Shown here piece after piece: positions 15,869 to 23,664 of a DNA stretch of 32,967 bases (the stretch's first letter is position 1; each line of letters opens with the position of its first letter). The position numbers and the translations under genes are program-made. The notes under the pieces are model-generated. The model was not told where the DNA came from. It saw only the letters and a list, made by a program, of their open reading frames with translations, and searched no databases. The DNA comes from JBEIUO01 sp964549785 (GTDB lineage: Bacteria; Planctomycetota; Phycisphaerae; Phycisphaerales; UBA1924): the NCBI GenBank assembly GCA_964549785.1, contig CAZJXA010000010.1, positions 1 through 32,967 on the forward strand, read 5' to 3'.

Positions 15869-16789
15869 TCAGTTTCGGTCGGTCATGACGAAGCCGCCTC
15901 GGAGGACGACTTGGTACTCGCCGCCGTTGATGTCGCGGCGTTCGAGGATGCCGCCCACGAGGACGGTTTCGTCTTTGATGCCGTCGACGATTCGCGGGTC
16001 TTCGACACGGATGCGCATGTCGTTGCCCAGCGTGGCGATGATAACACGAGGTCTGTCGGGGCCGGCGGCCTCATCGCTGACCATGAGGGCGACGACGGCG
16101 ATGGGCGCGCCAAGGGGCGGCTTGTTGTTGGACAACCGGGTGCGGGCAGATGGGTTCAGGCGCGATTGCAAACCAGAAAGCCCGAAGTTCGTGGAAGCGG
16201 CAAGGGCGACCCGGGTCCTCTCAAGTGCTTCGTCGGCCTTCGCTTCGGCAGGATCGAAAACATCGAGAGCCTTGCAAAGGTTGCCGAACAATACGTTCAG
16301 CCTTTCCGCCTTCTTCAGGCGGACTCCGTCGCAGGTTTTGCATCGGTCAATCTGGTTTTCGTGAACGGGTATCGTAACTTGCGGCCAGGTGTTCGTCGAA
16401 CGAGTACCGACCTTCACGCGTTTCTCGACCGTTCCCAATCCGAAGCACGTCCCACACTTGATGTCTTTGAGATCGTTTGCGGCCACCGACACGGGGCCGG
16501 AGGTGTTTTTCTTGCCGGCGACCGGCGGATTCTTCCCGGCGGGGGCCTTCGCGGCGTCGGAGCCCTTCTTGTCGTCGCCCGCCGGGGCGGCGGGCTTTGC
16601 AGGTGCTGCGGCAGCATCCGCGCTTGGGTCCGCAAGAGGCTCGGCAGGCGGGTTATCGGTATCCTTCGGGTGTGTCCCCGGTGCTGTTGGTTCCGGCTGC
16701 GTGACCGCCCCGGCCAGTGGATGATGCAACGCCAATGCGGTGGCGATCAGTACGAGAGCCAGTTTGAGAACGCCGGATGTAATCGACAT
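15869..16789 (-). CDS. Secreted protein with DnaJ-type CxxC zinc motifs
   Basis: I chose ATG 16789 with GGAGG about nine bases upstream; the product has 306 residues. Residues 5-28 form a signal peptide or membrane anchor (VLKLALVLIATALALHHPLAGA). A low-complexity Pro/Ala/Lys linker follows (30-105). CGTCFGLG (112-119) and CKTCDGV (150-156) are two CxxCxG-type units as in the zinc-binding region of DnaJ chaperones. A DnaJ zinc region has four such units and sits in the cytoplasm; here two units lie outside the membrane, 34 residues apart, enough for one zinc site. The C-terminal 120 residues are alpha/beta and unrecognised (RVIIATLGNDMRIRVEDPR). It is last in a probable three-gene minus-strand cluster. 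The role is unknown; a zinc-stabilised envelope protein is the safest description. Confidence 0.78.
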   Translation of the reverse strand: MSITSGVLKLALVLIATALALHHPLAGAVTQPEPTAPGTHPKDTDNPPAEPLADPSADAAAAPAKPAAPAGDDKKGSDAAKAPAGKNPPVAGKKNTSGPVSVAANDLKDIKCGTCFGLGTVEKRVKVGTRSTNTWPQVTIPVHENQIDRCKTCDGVRLKKAERLNVLFGNLCKALDVFDPAEAKADEALERTRVALAASTNFGLSGLQSRLNPSARTRLSNNKPPLGAPIAVVALMVSDEAAGPDRPRVIIATLGNDMRIRVEDPRIVDGIKDETVLVGGILERRDINGGEYQVVLRGGFVMTDRN

Positions 16790-16920
16790 GGATAAGCCCT
16801 CCCACGACCTGACCCCGAGTATACCGGGTTGGGCTTCATCCCGCAAGTCAATCTCGGGCGGCGACGAGGCGAGGCCACCCCGGGCCAGTCCCGGTTAGGC
16901 GCCGTTACCGGAACGCGCTG

Positions 16921-17592
16921 TCACGCAGCCTGCGCATCGAACCACGCGCGCAACGCCTTGACGATCTCGGGGCCGGGAACATTGTCGAACGTCATGATCG
17001 GGCCGAAGGTGAGGCGGGCGTTGCCGCGGGTAAGGAAGCTGCCCATCGCGGTGTCGGATTCAGACGTGCCTGAGATAAACACCGGCAGAACCGGTGCCTT
17101 GGTGCGGGCCATGATGAGCCCAACCCCCGCGAGGAAAGGAAGGAGTTGGCCATACGGGCGTTCAATACCGCCTTCTGGGAATATGCCCAGAACACCGCCG
17201 GAATTGACGTGACGGATTCCTTCTTTGGCGGAGGCGGAATCGCGTCCGGCGCGGTTCACCGGGATCATTCGGAAGTGCTTCCAGAAGAAGTTGAGTTTCG
17301 GGTGCATCATGTCGCTCCCCATCATCCAGCGGATTTCGAAGCGACAGGCGGCCTGCACGATGACGGGGTCAACGCCGGCGGTGTGGTTCGCCGCGATGAT
17401 GAGCGGGCCGGGGTGGACGTTCTGCGGGATATGTTCGCGGCCCACCACCGCCGTGCGCTGGCCGAAGCGGCTGTACAACTGGCAGCCGCGATACCCAAGC
17501 CCGGTGCTCAAGTCACCGCGCGGGTTGCGCGAAATCCAGGAGATGAGCGCGGCCCAAAGCAGCCAGGCAAGCGCAATGAGGACGTAAGTCAT
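16921..17592 (-). CDS. plsC: 1-acyl-sn-glycerol-3-phosphate acyltransferase family (PlsC-like)
   Basis: The 223-residue protein has an N-terminal membrane helix (YVLIALAWLLWAALISWI), the catalytic HX4D motif in NHTAGVDP (His70, Asp75), an arginine-containing block II (RMIPVNRAG) and the substrate-binding FPEGG (138-142). These are the standard PlsC/lysophosphatidic-acid acyltransferase motifs; the enzyme adds the second acyl chain when phosphatidic acid is made at the inner membrane. ATG 17592 is chosen because the membrane helix starts right after it. GTG 17649 would add 19 unremarkable residues and begin seven bases after the upstream stop. No Shine-Dalgarno is clear, consistent with translation coupled to the upstream gene. 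Some paralogues acylate other lysolipids, so substrate specificity is not certain. Confidence 0.9.
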   Translation of the reverse strand: MTYVLIALAWLLWAALISWISRNPRGDLSTGLGYRGCQLYSRFGQRTAVVGREHIPQNVHPGPLIIAANHTAGVDPVIVQAACRFEIRWMMGSDMMHPKLNFFWKHFRMIPVNRAGRDSASAKEGIRHVNSGGVLGIFPEGGIERPYGQLLPFLAGVGLIMARTKAPVLPVFISGTSESDTAMGSFLTRGNARLTFGPIMTFDNVPGPEIVKALRAWFDAQAA

Positions 17593-17655
17593 GCAAGACC
17601 AAGAGGAATCGAAGGCAAACGAAGATCCGGAGCAGCACGCCCCCGGCACCGTTCG

Positions 17656-18600
17656 TCAGTTCTCAAGCTCGCGGAGGGTGAGGTTGTGCTCGACCAAGCG
17701 TTCGCGGATTTCGGTCAGCGACGTCGCGCCGAAGTTCTTGATGCCCATCAGTTCGGCCTCGGTGTGGCTTGCCAGGTCGCCGAGCGTCTGGATACTCAGC
17801 AGGCCCAGAGCCTTGCGGGCGCGGACGCTCAGGTTGAGGTCGGAGACGGGTTTGGCGAGCGTCGATTCCTGACCGGTGCCCTTGTAGCGGTCCATGAGGG
17901 CGCGGCGGGCGGAGCGGTGGGCGTCTTCCAGCCCCTGCCCAAGGCGCAGTCCCTTTAGGGTCAGCATCTTCTTGATTTCGATAAGGCTCGACTCGCCGAA
18001 ATTCTTGTAACTCATCAGTTCCGGCTCGGTGATCTTGAGAAGATCGCCCAACGAGCGGATGTTCATTTTCTTGAGGCAGGTACGAGCCCGCACCGTCAAC
18101 TCAAAGTCGGTCACGGGCGTGTCGAGGAGGGCCTTGCGCTTGAAGATGTCGCGGTCCTGTTCTTCCTCCACCGTCATTTCGCGGCTGGCCTGAACGTCCT
18201 TCATATAGAGGCGGGCCCGCGGGTGATTCGGATTGGTTTCGAGAACCTGGCGGAGGCAGCGCTCGGACGCCGCATACTCCCCGCGATCCTCGTGCAGAAC
18301 CGCGAGGTTGAGCAGGGCGTTCACCAGCGGGGGCTGAAGGTCGACGCAACGCTCATAGAGCGCGAGAGCCTCGTCTTCTTCACCCACGAGATCGAGTTGG
18401 TACGCCAGGCGGAACATCGCTTCGCCGCTGTTGGGGTCGGCGGAAACCGCGCGACGGAGATCGGCGATCAGTTTGAGGCGATCGCCAGTGGCATCAGACT
18501 TATTGGCTTCCGCCAAGTGGCGCGAAAGAGCCTGCGGATCGCGGCGGGCGGTGTCGGATGCACCGATGACGGTGTCGAGAGGGTCGTGAATCTGCGGCAT
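17656..18600 (-). CDS. TPR protein with two tandem RNA polymerase alpha-CTD-like domains
   Basis: ATG 18600 has AGGAG eight bases upstream; the product has 314 residues. Residues about 40-140 are tetratricopeptide repeats. Residues 161-223 closely follow the C-terminal domain of RNA polymerase alpha (PVTDFELTVRARTCL, NIRSLGDLL, NFGESSLIEIKKML), and residues 250-310 are a second copy (PVSDLNLSVRARKAL, SIQTLGDLA, NFGATSLTEIRERL). The arginine equivalent to E. coli alpha R265, the main DNA-contacting residue, is kept in both (R171, R260), while the N268 position is Thr or Lys. In alpha this domain binds UP-element DNA and activators. There is no alpha N-terminal domain, so this is not polymerase alpha itself; it may bind DNA or factors as an accessory or competitor. 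It leads a minus-strand cluster with the PlsC-like gene. A -10-like TATCAT lies at 18692-18687. Confidence 0.9.
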   Translation of the reverse strand: MPQIHDPLDTVIGASDTARRDPQALSRHLAEANKSDATGDRLKLIADLRRAVSADPNSGEAMFRLAYQLDLVGEEDEALALYERCVDLQPPLVNALLNLAVLHEDRGEYAASERCLRQVLETNPNHPRARLYMKDVQASREMTVEEEQDRDIFKRKALLDTPVTDFELTVRARTCLKKMNIRSLGDLLKITEPELMSYKNFGESSLIEIKKMLTLKGLRLGQGLEDAHRSARRALMDRYKGTGQESTLAKPVSDLNLSVRARKALGLLSIQTLGDLASHTEAELMGIKNFGATSLTEIRERLVEHNLTLRELEN

Positions 18601-18915
18601 CAAAAACTCCTGGCAGACGGCAAGCGGAAGCGAGGGATTCCTTGGGAAAGGAGCTGGCATTCCGCGGCCTTTCGTCCGTGGTGAGGATGATAGGCGGCGG
18701 AAAAGAGGGCACATCAGCCGACGATCGCGGAACCGATGGCACGGGGGAAAATGGGTGTTCGTGGGGAACCGCCGGCTGTCCGGCGGCGTCTAATACAATG
18801 AGCGAAGGTGCCAACGCCCGTTTCCAGTTTTTCGCCGTTCGCGAAACACCAAGGGAACTGAGGGCATGTGCCCGGCGTCGATAGATTCGAACACCGGGCG
18901 GAAGGTGCAGAAGCG
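18601..18915. other. Divergent intergenic region
   Basis: This 315-base stretch separates two divergent genes. It holds the ribosome binding site and a candidate -10 for the minus-strand gene, a small GC hairpin (GCCGG/CCGGC, 18771-18784) and a TACAAT (18794-18799) that could be the -10 of the plus-strand gene, giving a leader of about 110 bases. No gene is supported here. Confidence 0.45.
18687..18692 (-). promoter_or_regulatory. Candidate -10 element of the TPR/alpha-CTD gene
   Basis: TATCAT on the minus strand matches five of six consensus bases and would start transcription about 80 bases before ATG 18600. No convincing -35 hexamer lies at the right distance, so this is tentative. Confidence 0.3.
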
Positions 18916-20922
18916 ATGTTAGGGTCCAAGTTGGGTTCGGTCGTGCGGGTGATTACCGTGGCGGCGACGCTGACGGCCGCCCCCGTGTTGTTTGCGCAGG
19001 AATCCGGCGAGTCAAAGTCGCGAGGGCGGCAGCGCTCCTCGATGCCGGGAGCCGGTCGTTCTCAGGAGGCCGCACCGCAGCGGACGGCGGCTCCTCGTGC
19101 GGCGGAGTCACGTCCTGCCAGCAGGCCCACGCCTGCTGCCGAGCGTTCACGACCCCAACCGGCGTCCCGGCCAGCCGCAAACGCTTCGCCGTTGGTCCGG
19201 AGTGAGCCGCGGTCCCAGCCCCGGACCGCCAGTTCGATGCCCGGGATGCGAAGTCCAGGCAACGGCGAGACACGCCGCGCACCGACGCAGCAGTCCAGCT
19301 CTCAGGCAAATTCTTCCCAGAGAATTTCCACGCAGCCGAGTGTTCGCACCGAGCAGCGTGCGAGCGAAACCAGAGCGGCTGAGCCGCGGACCCGAGAGGC
19401 CTTGGCGGCCCAGGCCGGGCGTCGGGCCGAGCGCTCTTCGTCTGATGCAGCTGCTCGGGTGCAGCGTCGCTCGGATGAAAATCGGATGACGCCGGTGGAA
19501 GCTGCTCAGCCGGAGCGCTCGCAGCCGAGCGACACAACGGGCGGCCCGCGTCGGAGTGTGATGCCGGGGTCGCGGCGGACGCCGTCCGCTCCGCAAGACG
19601 TTCCGACGGGTCCGTCCAGCGGCGGTACAGCGGATTCGCCGTCGGCACCGAGCGGGGATTCCGGACGTAGGCCGTCGGTGCCTTCTCGCGAATTTGATTC
19701 CGGTGGTTCGTCGAGAAGGAACGTCGGTCGCACCTCCGAGCCCACGTCGGTCTTGCCGAACCGCTCGCGCAACACGATGGGCGGCATCGGCGGGATCGCC
19801 AGCCGTGCGCCGCGTTCGTCGGCGCGGGATATCCCGCGGGCCGACGTTCCGCCCAGAGGATCAGGGTCGGTGGATTTCCCGGACAATCCGCGGATCATCG
19901 ACCGCGACAGAGGTGGGCGTGATCGCGATCGAGACCGCGATTGGGATCGCGATTGGCACCATGACGGCCATCATGATCGTCATGGCTACCACGACAACTA
20001 TTGGCACGATCGTCCGATCATCATCGACCGTCACTACCACCGCCCGCGTTACGTCTACGACGCCGTGTATATCGACCACGGGCACTGGCCTTCGTTCGCA
20101 TCCTGCGATACCTATTACGGGTACGGCTCAGGCTATTACGGCCGCTCCTACCGAACGTACAGCGATTTCCGGTGGGGCGTCCACTTTGGTTCGGGGGGCT
20201 CGAGCGTTTCGTTCTCCTCGGGCTACGTCGATTACGACCCATATTTCCCGATCGTCCATCGTCGGGTGTGGCCCAGCACCTACTGCGTCCCAGCGACTTA
20301 CATCACACCGTGGTGGGGCGTCTACCGCCCGTCGTACGGCTACTACTACCCCACGACCACGTATGTGAACGTGAACTCGCCCTGGGTGATTCCCACGTCC
20401 ACGGTCGTCACCGACCCGTACCTCACTTCAACGGCGACGTACTTGCCGAATCCGCCCGCGCCGGTCGCGGTTCAGGAGACGGAAGCGTCGCTCCTCGATC
20501 GCGCTGTGGGCGCCATGCAGGCCGAGAACTACGACGAGGCCGTCGAGGGGTTCCGGCGCCACCTGAAGGATGACTTCGATGATGCGGAGGCGATGCGCCA
20601 GTTGGCGGTCGCGTTTGTCGCTACCCGTCAGATGGACGACGCCGCCGCGATGATGCGGATGGCGTACCGCATCGACCCGGGGTTGGCGCCCTACGCGATC
20701 AATCGTCGTGAACTCGGGCTTACACCCGGCGAATTGCGGGCGTTCGTGAACCGCACCGTCGAGTACGCAAACACCATCCAGAGCGGATCGTCGTGGCTGC
20801 TGGTGGCGATCCTGATGCAAGCCGAGGGACGCAGCGACGTTGCCAAAGAGATGCTGGAGCGCTCGCGCACGGTCGGTGGGGACCGTGAGTTGATCGAGAC
20901 GTTACAGGCCGCAATGCCGTGA
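18916..20922 (+). CDS. Secreted disordered, His/Tyr-rich protein with C-terminal TPR
   Basis: ATG 18916 follows a GGAAGG and yields 668 residues; the upstream in-frame ATG 18868 would place 16 polar residues before the signal peptide. The signal peptide (VITVAATLTAAPVLFA) is followed by about 290 residues rich in Ser, Arg, Pro and Ala that look disordered. This region includes the S-x-M-P-G unit several times, each in an Arg/Ser context. Next comes a short charged block of alternating Asp/Arg and then His/Asp repeats (around residues 340-370), suited to metal binding, and a Tyr/Trp/Gly-rich stretch of about 150 residues. The last 140 residues contain tetratricopeptide-like helices (NYDEAVEGFRRHL). 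The layout suggests an envelope or periplasmic protein that aggregates or binds metal at its centre and recruits partners at its end. The function is unknown. Confidence 0.85.
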   Translation: MLGSKLGSVVRVITVAATLTAAPVLFAQESGESKSRGRQRSSMPGAGRSQEAAPQRTAAPRAAESRPASRPTPAAERSRPQPASRPAANASPLVRSEPRSQPRTASSMPGMRSPGNGETRRAPTQQSSSQANSSQRISTQPSVRTEQRASETRAAEPRTREALAAQAGRRAERSSSDAAARVQRRSDENRMTPVEAAQPERSQPSDTTGGPRRSVMPGSRRTPSAPQDVPTGPSSGGTADSPSAPSGDSGRRPSVPSREFDSGGSSRRNVGRTSEPTSVLPNRSRNTMGGIGGIASRAPRSSARDIPRADVPPRGSGSVDFPDNPRIIDRDRGGRDRDRDRDWDRDWHHDGHHDRHGYHDNYWHDRPIIIDRHYHRPRYVYDAVYIDHGHWPSFASCDTYYGYGSGYYGRSYRTYSDFRWGVHFGSGGSSVSFSSGYVDYDPYFPIVHRRVWPSTYCVPATYITPWWGVYRPSYGYYYPTTTYVNVNSPWVIPTSTVVTDPYLTSTATYLPNPPAPVAVQETEASLLDRAVGAMQAENYDEAVEGFRRHLKDDFDDAEAMRQLAVAFVATRQMDDAAAMMRMAYRIDPGLAPYAINRRELGLTPGELRAFVNRTVEYANTIQSGSSWLLVAILMQAEGRSDVAKEMLERSRTVGGDRELIETLQAAMP

Positions 20923-20946
20923 GGTCGGTGGGCCATTCGAAATAGC

Positions 20947-21096
20947 TCAGAAGAACTCCCCTCGCAGTGCGTGGGGATTTTTTTTGAGAACGTACTTGGA
21001 AAACGCGCGCGAGTTCGGACGCTTGATGCGGAAGGCGTCGCGGCAGCCGAGCGAGCAGAACACGCCGAGGAGGCGATCACACCCGAAGCGGCCCAA
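20947..21096 (-). CDS. Small cysteine-containing protein with TRASH/YHS-like motif (49 aa, start uncertain)
   Basis: Directly after the mlaD-like stop, a minus-strand frame ends at TGA 20949-20947 and reads GCDRLLGVFCSLGCRDAFRI followed by a basic tail. The FCSxxCxxxF pattern resembles the second half of TRASH/YHS metal-binding domains. Of 49 codons about 39 end in G or C, as expected for a real gene in this genome. No ATG is available; TTG 21096 and GTG 21063 are the possible starts, and neither has a good ribosome binding site. The last codons run through the terminator of the opposite gene (20957-20985). It may be a short coupled gene of the mla operon, a decayed gene end, or chance. Confidence 0.42.
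   Translation of the reverse strand: MGRFGCDRLLGVFCSLGCRDAFRIKRPNSRAFSKYVLKKNPHALRGEFF
20957..20985 (+). terminator. Rho-independent terminator of the 18916-20922 gene
   Basis: TCCCC (20957-20961) and CGC (20963-20965) pair with GCG (20969-20971) and GGGGA (20973-20977), a stem with one T-T mismatch and an AGT loop. Eight T residues follow (20978-20985). This is a strong intrinsic terminator 35 bases after the stop codon. Confidence 0.88.
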
Positions 21097-21109
21097 GCCG
21101 GTCTCGGGA

Positions 21110-22135
21110 CTATCTGAATTTGAGGGGCAGCCCCTCGGTGCGGTATTTTTCGGCCAGTAGTTGAAACTCACGGAGGGCGGCGTCGAGGCGGGTCGCGGCG
21201 TCGGCGAGGGAGTTGTAGAGGTCGGGGTTGTTGACGAGTTGGCCCGCAGTGCCCTCACCTTTGTTGACGCGTTCGAGAATCGCGGCGAGGGAGGCGGCAG
21301 CTTTCTCGCCGGTGTCGAGGGCGGCTTTGGCGTCGGTGACGAGGTTTTGGACGTCGGCTTCGACACCTTCGACCGCGTTCGATACGTCGGTACCGGTCTT
21401 TGTCCAGGTGTTGACGAGCGTTTCGGCCTGCGCGAGAACCATGTCGGCACGTTTGGTGATCGAGGTGAGCGAGTTGCGGAGTGCCGGGTCGTCGAGCCAG
21501 GTGCGGGCGGACTGGAGGGCGAGGTCGACGCGTTCGAGCGTGGTGCGGATGTTGGGATTCTTGCCCGCGGCGACGTCGGCCAGGGTCCGGGGCTCGATCA
21601 TTTCGCGGAAGGATTCGCCCAACTGCGTGTAGGTGTCGGCGAAGGCGTCGATTTTCGCGGCGGTGGTTTCGAGTTTGCTCAAGGGGCCGGCGACCGCGGC
21701 GGAGAGTTGATCGGTGAGGCCGACGGCGCCGGGACCACCGTCGAAGATGTATCCCTCGGTGACGACGTCGGCGAGTTCGGCGTCGGTGAGCGTCTGGGGA
21801 ATGGAGAACTCGATTCCGGAGGGACCGACCAGGCCTTTCTCGAGGACGACGTGAGCTTTTTTGGGGAGTTTGATGCTGGAGCGGATGCGGAGTTCGAGTT
21901 CGGCTCCGCGGGGTTCCAAGACTTTGGAACCTTTGACATCTCCGATTTTGACGCCGTGGAGCATGACGGGGGACGAGGAACCGATGCCGCCGGCATTGCC
22001 GACGCGGATCGTGACCTTGGTGAAGGTTTCACCGACGTCGTTGAGTTCACCGAAGAGCATGAGTGTGGCGGTGAGGCCCGCCAAGCCGGCGAGGGTGGTG
22101 AGGCCTGTGAGGAAATCGCGGAGGATGGGGCGCAT
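21110..22135 (-). CDS. mlaD: MlaD/MCE-domain lipid transport protein
   Basis: The 341-residue protein starts at ATG 22135 with an N-terminal membrane helix (residues 9-28). An MCE domain follows (about residues 38-115) with the SPVMLHGVKIGDV core and IKLPKKAHVVLEKGLVGP. The rest is a long alpha-helical, coiled-coil-prone region ending in AEKYRTEGLPLKF. MCE proteins form rings that ferry lipids between inner and outer membranes, fixed to an ABC transporter. The gene lies 123 bases after the MlaF-type ATPase gene in the same direction, consistent with one operon. The long helical tail is larger than in E. coli MlaD (about 183 residues) and resembles the needle-forming helices of longer MCE proteins. 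No Shine-Dalgarno is clear. Confidence 0.9.
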   Translation of the reverse strand: MRPILRDFLTGLTTLAGLAGLTATLMLFGELNDVGETFTKVTIRVGNAGGIGSSSPVMLHGVKIGDVKGSKVLEPRGAELELRIRSSIKLPKKAHVVLEKGLVGPSGIEFSIPQTLTDAELADVVTEGYIFDGGPGAVGLTDQLSAAVAGPLSKLETTAAKIDAFADTYTQLGESFREMIEPRTLADVAAGKNPNIRTTLERVDLALQSARTWLDDPALRNSLTSITKRADMVLAQAETLVNTWTKTGTDVSNAVEGVEADVQNLVTDAKAALDTGEKAAASLAAILERVNKGEGTAGQLVNNPDLYNSLADAATRLDAALREFQLLAEKYRTEGLPLKFR

Positions 22136-22258
22136 GGCGGTGGACCAGCAGATAGCGAATACGGAAGTTCGAAAAAGGCAGATCGGGCGAGCAGAAGAAG
22201 GCATCAAGGCATTAGGCGTCGAGGCATGAGGCGGGAGAAAGCGGGGCGCCAGGGGGCG

Positions 22259-23089
22259 TCAGGAGGCTTCGGAGGCGACCGCGGCGATGTCACGCTGGAT
22301 GCGTTCGGCGAGGCGGTCGTCGCCGGAATCGTAATGCCCGTGCATGAAGGCCTGTACGCGCGGGTCGGGGGATTGTTCGATGGTTGCAAAGTCGCCGCTG
22401 GCGGCGACGCGGCCAGCCTGGAGCATGACGACGGTGTCGGCGATTTTGCGGGCGGAGATCAGGTCGTGGGTGACCACGATGCTCGTGACGCCCATGGTGC
22501 GCTGAAGTTTCAGAATGAGTTCGTTGATGCCGTCGGCGCGGATCGGATCGAGGCCGGTGGTAGGCTCGTCGTAGAGAACGACCCGCGGGTTCATGACGAG
22601 GCCGCGGGCGAGGGCGACCCGCTTTTTCTGCCCGCCCGAGAGTTCGGCCGGAAGTTTCGGCTGGGCTCCGGCGAGGTCCACGGTTTCGAGGGCGGCGGCG
22701 ACGCGCTCCTGGCGCTGGCGGCGGTTGAGGGCGGTGTGCTCGACAAGCGGGAACTCGAGATTCTCCGCGACGGTCATGGAATCGAAGAGCGCGGACATCT
22801 GGAAGATGAGGGCGACTTGGAGGCGGACCTCGACGAATTGGCGCTCGCTGAGGCGGTCGATGCGTTTTCCCTCGTAGTAGACTTCGCCCTGATCGGGCCG
22901 GAGCAGGCCGATGATGTGCTTGAGCATGACCGACTTGCCGCACCCGGAAGGGCCCAGAACGACGGTGGTGCGGCCTCTGGGGAACTCGATGGAAATGCCG
23001 TCCAGGACGGGCTGACCGCCGAACGCTTTGTGAACGTTGACGAGTTGTACGATCGTTTCGGGTAGCACGGGGAGCGGCGCGATGACCAT
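22259..23089 (-). CDS. mlaF: MlaF-type ABC transporter ATP-binding protein
   Basis: This 276-residue ATPase has Walker A GPSGCGKS (46-53), a Q-loop around IFQMSALFDSMTV (typical of MlaF/Mkl proteins), signature LSGGQKKR (150-157), Walker B VVLYDE (170-175) with PTTGLDP, and the switch histidine in VVTHDL. MlaF powers phospholipid transport through an MlaE permease and an MlaD ring. The permease gene is usually the immediate neighbour but is absent here, since the upstream side is a divergent Nudix gene. The start is ambiguous. ATG 23089 lies inside CCATGG, which also carries an ATG of the divergent gene, and has no Shine-Dalgarno. A GTG eight codons in would give an N-terminus (LPETIVQLVNVHKAFG) closer to the family norm. 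Confidence 0.93.
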   Translation of the reverse strand: MVIAPLPVLPETIVQLVNVHKAFGGQPVLDGISIEFPRGRTTVVLGPSGCGKSVMLKHIIGLLRPDQGEVYYEGKRIDRLSERQFVEVRLQVALIFQMSALFDSMTVAENLEFPLVEHTALNRRQRQERVAAALETVDLAGAQPKLPAELSGGQKKRVALARGLVMNPRVVLYDEPTTGLDPIRADGINELILKLQRTMGVTSIVVTHDLISARKIADTVVMLQAGRVAASGDFATIEQSPDPRVQAFMHGHYDSGDDRLAERIQRDIAAVASEAS

Positions 23090-23654
23090 GGAGGAAAGCG
23101 GGAGCGAACAGGGACACCCGGAGCGTATTCGCGGCTTCTCGCGGCGGACGATTCACCGCGGCGTCAAATTCGGTCTTGAGATGGTCGGTTGGATGAACGG
23201 GCGCGGCGAAACAGTCGAGCGGGAAGTGGTGCGCCATCTGGGTTCGGTTGTCGTGCTCCCGTTGCTGGACGATGGGCGGGTGGTGATGATCCGCAATTTT
23301 CGGGTTTCGGTGGAACGCGAACTGCTGGAGCTGCCGGCGGGGACGCGCGAGCCGGGGGAAGAGCCCGGGGTGTGCGCTGTCCGTGAACTGGAGGAGGAAA
23401 CCGGCTACACGGCTGCAACCATGGAGATCCTGTGCCGGTTTCACCTTTCACCGGGCATGACCGATGAACGGATGCACGGGTTTGTGGCACGGGGACTGCG
23501 GCCTTCAGTGCAGCGGTTGGAGATCGACGAGGCCATTCGGCCCACCATCATGAGTATCCCGGAAGTCCTGGGTCGGATGGATTCCGGCGAGATCGAGGAC
23601 GCGAAGACGATCGCGGTCGTGCTGTTGGCAGTGAGGAAGGGTGTTCTTCGATAG
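23082..23654 (+). CDS. Nudix hydrolase, ADP-ribose pyrophosphatase-like
   Basis: ATG 23082 has GGAG (23071-23074) seven bases upstream and gives 190 residues. The Nudix box G-x5-E-x7-REUxEExGU is complete from Gly87 to Tyr109 (RELEEETGY at 101-109). The sequence before it (VVVLPLLDDGRVVMIRNFR, LLELPAGTREPGE) is the pattern of the ADP-ribose/ADP-sugar pyrophosphatase (NudF) group. These enzymes hydrolyse nucleoside diphosphate sugars with magnesium in the cytoplasm. The first bases overlap the start of the divergent MlaF-type gene, so both promoters must lie inside the opposite coding region or further away. The stop is ten bases before the next gene. Confidence 0.9.
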   Translation: MTMEESGSEQGHPERIRGFSRRTIHRGVKFGLEMVGWMNGRGETVEREVVRHLGSVVVLPLLDDGRVVMIRNFRVSVERELLELPAGTREPGEEPGVCAVRELEEETGYTAATMEILCRFHLSPGMTDERMHGFVARGLRPSVQRLEIDEAIRPTIMSIPEVLGRMDSGEIEDAKTIAVVLLAVRKGVLR

Positions 23655-23664
23655 AGGGGCGTGG

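Noticed and set aside
18880..18900. GATTCGAAC resembling a reversed tRNA T-loop
   Set aside because: The flanking bases do not form a T-stem, and the site lies just upstream of a gene start without any other tRNA arm.
21161..23065. Plus-strand open frame of 634 codons opposite the mlaD and mlaF genes
   Set aside because: It is rich in Gly, Asp, Val and Glu with no motif, and it lies opposite two genes with complete, unmistakable family motifs. It is a by-product of high-GC codon use.
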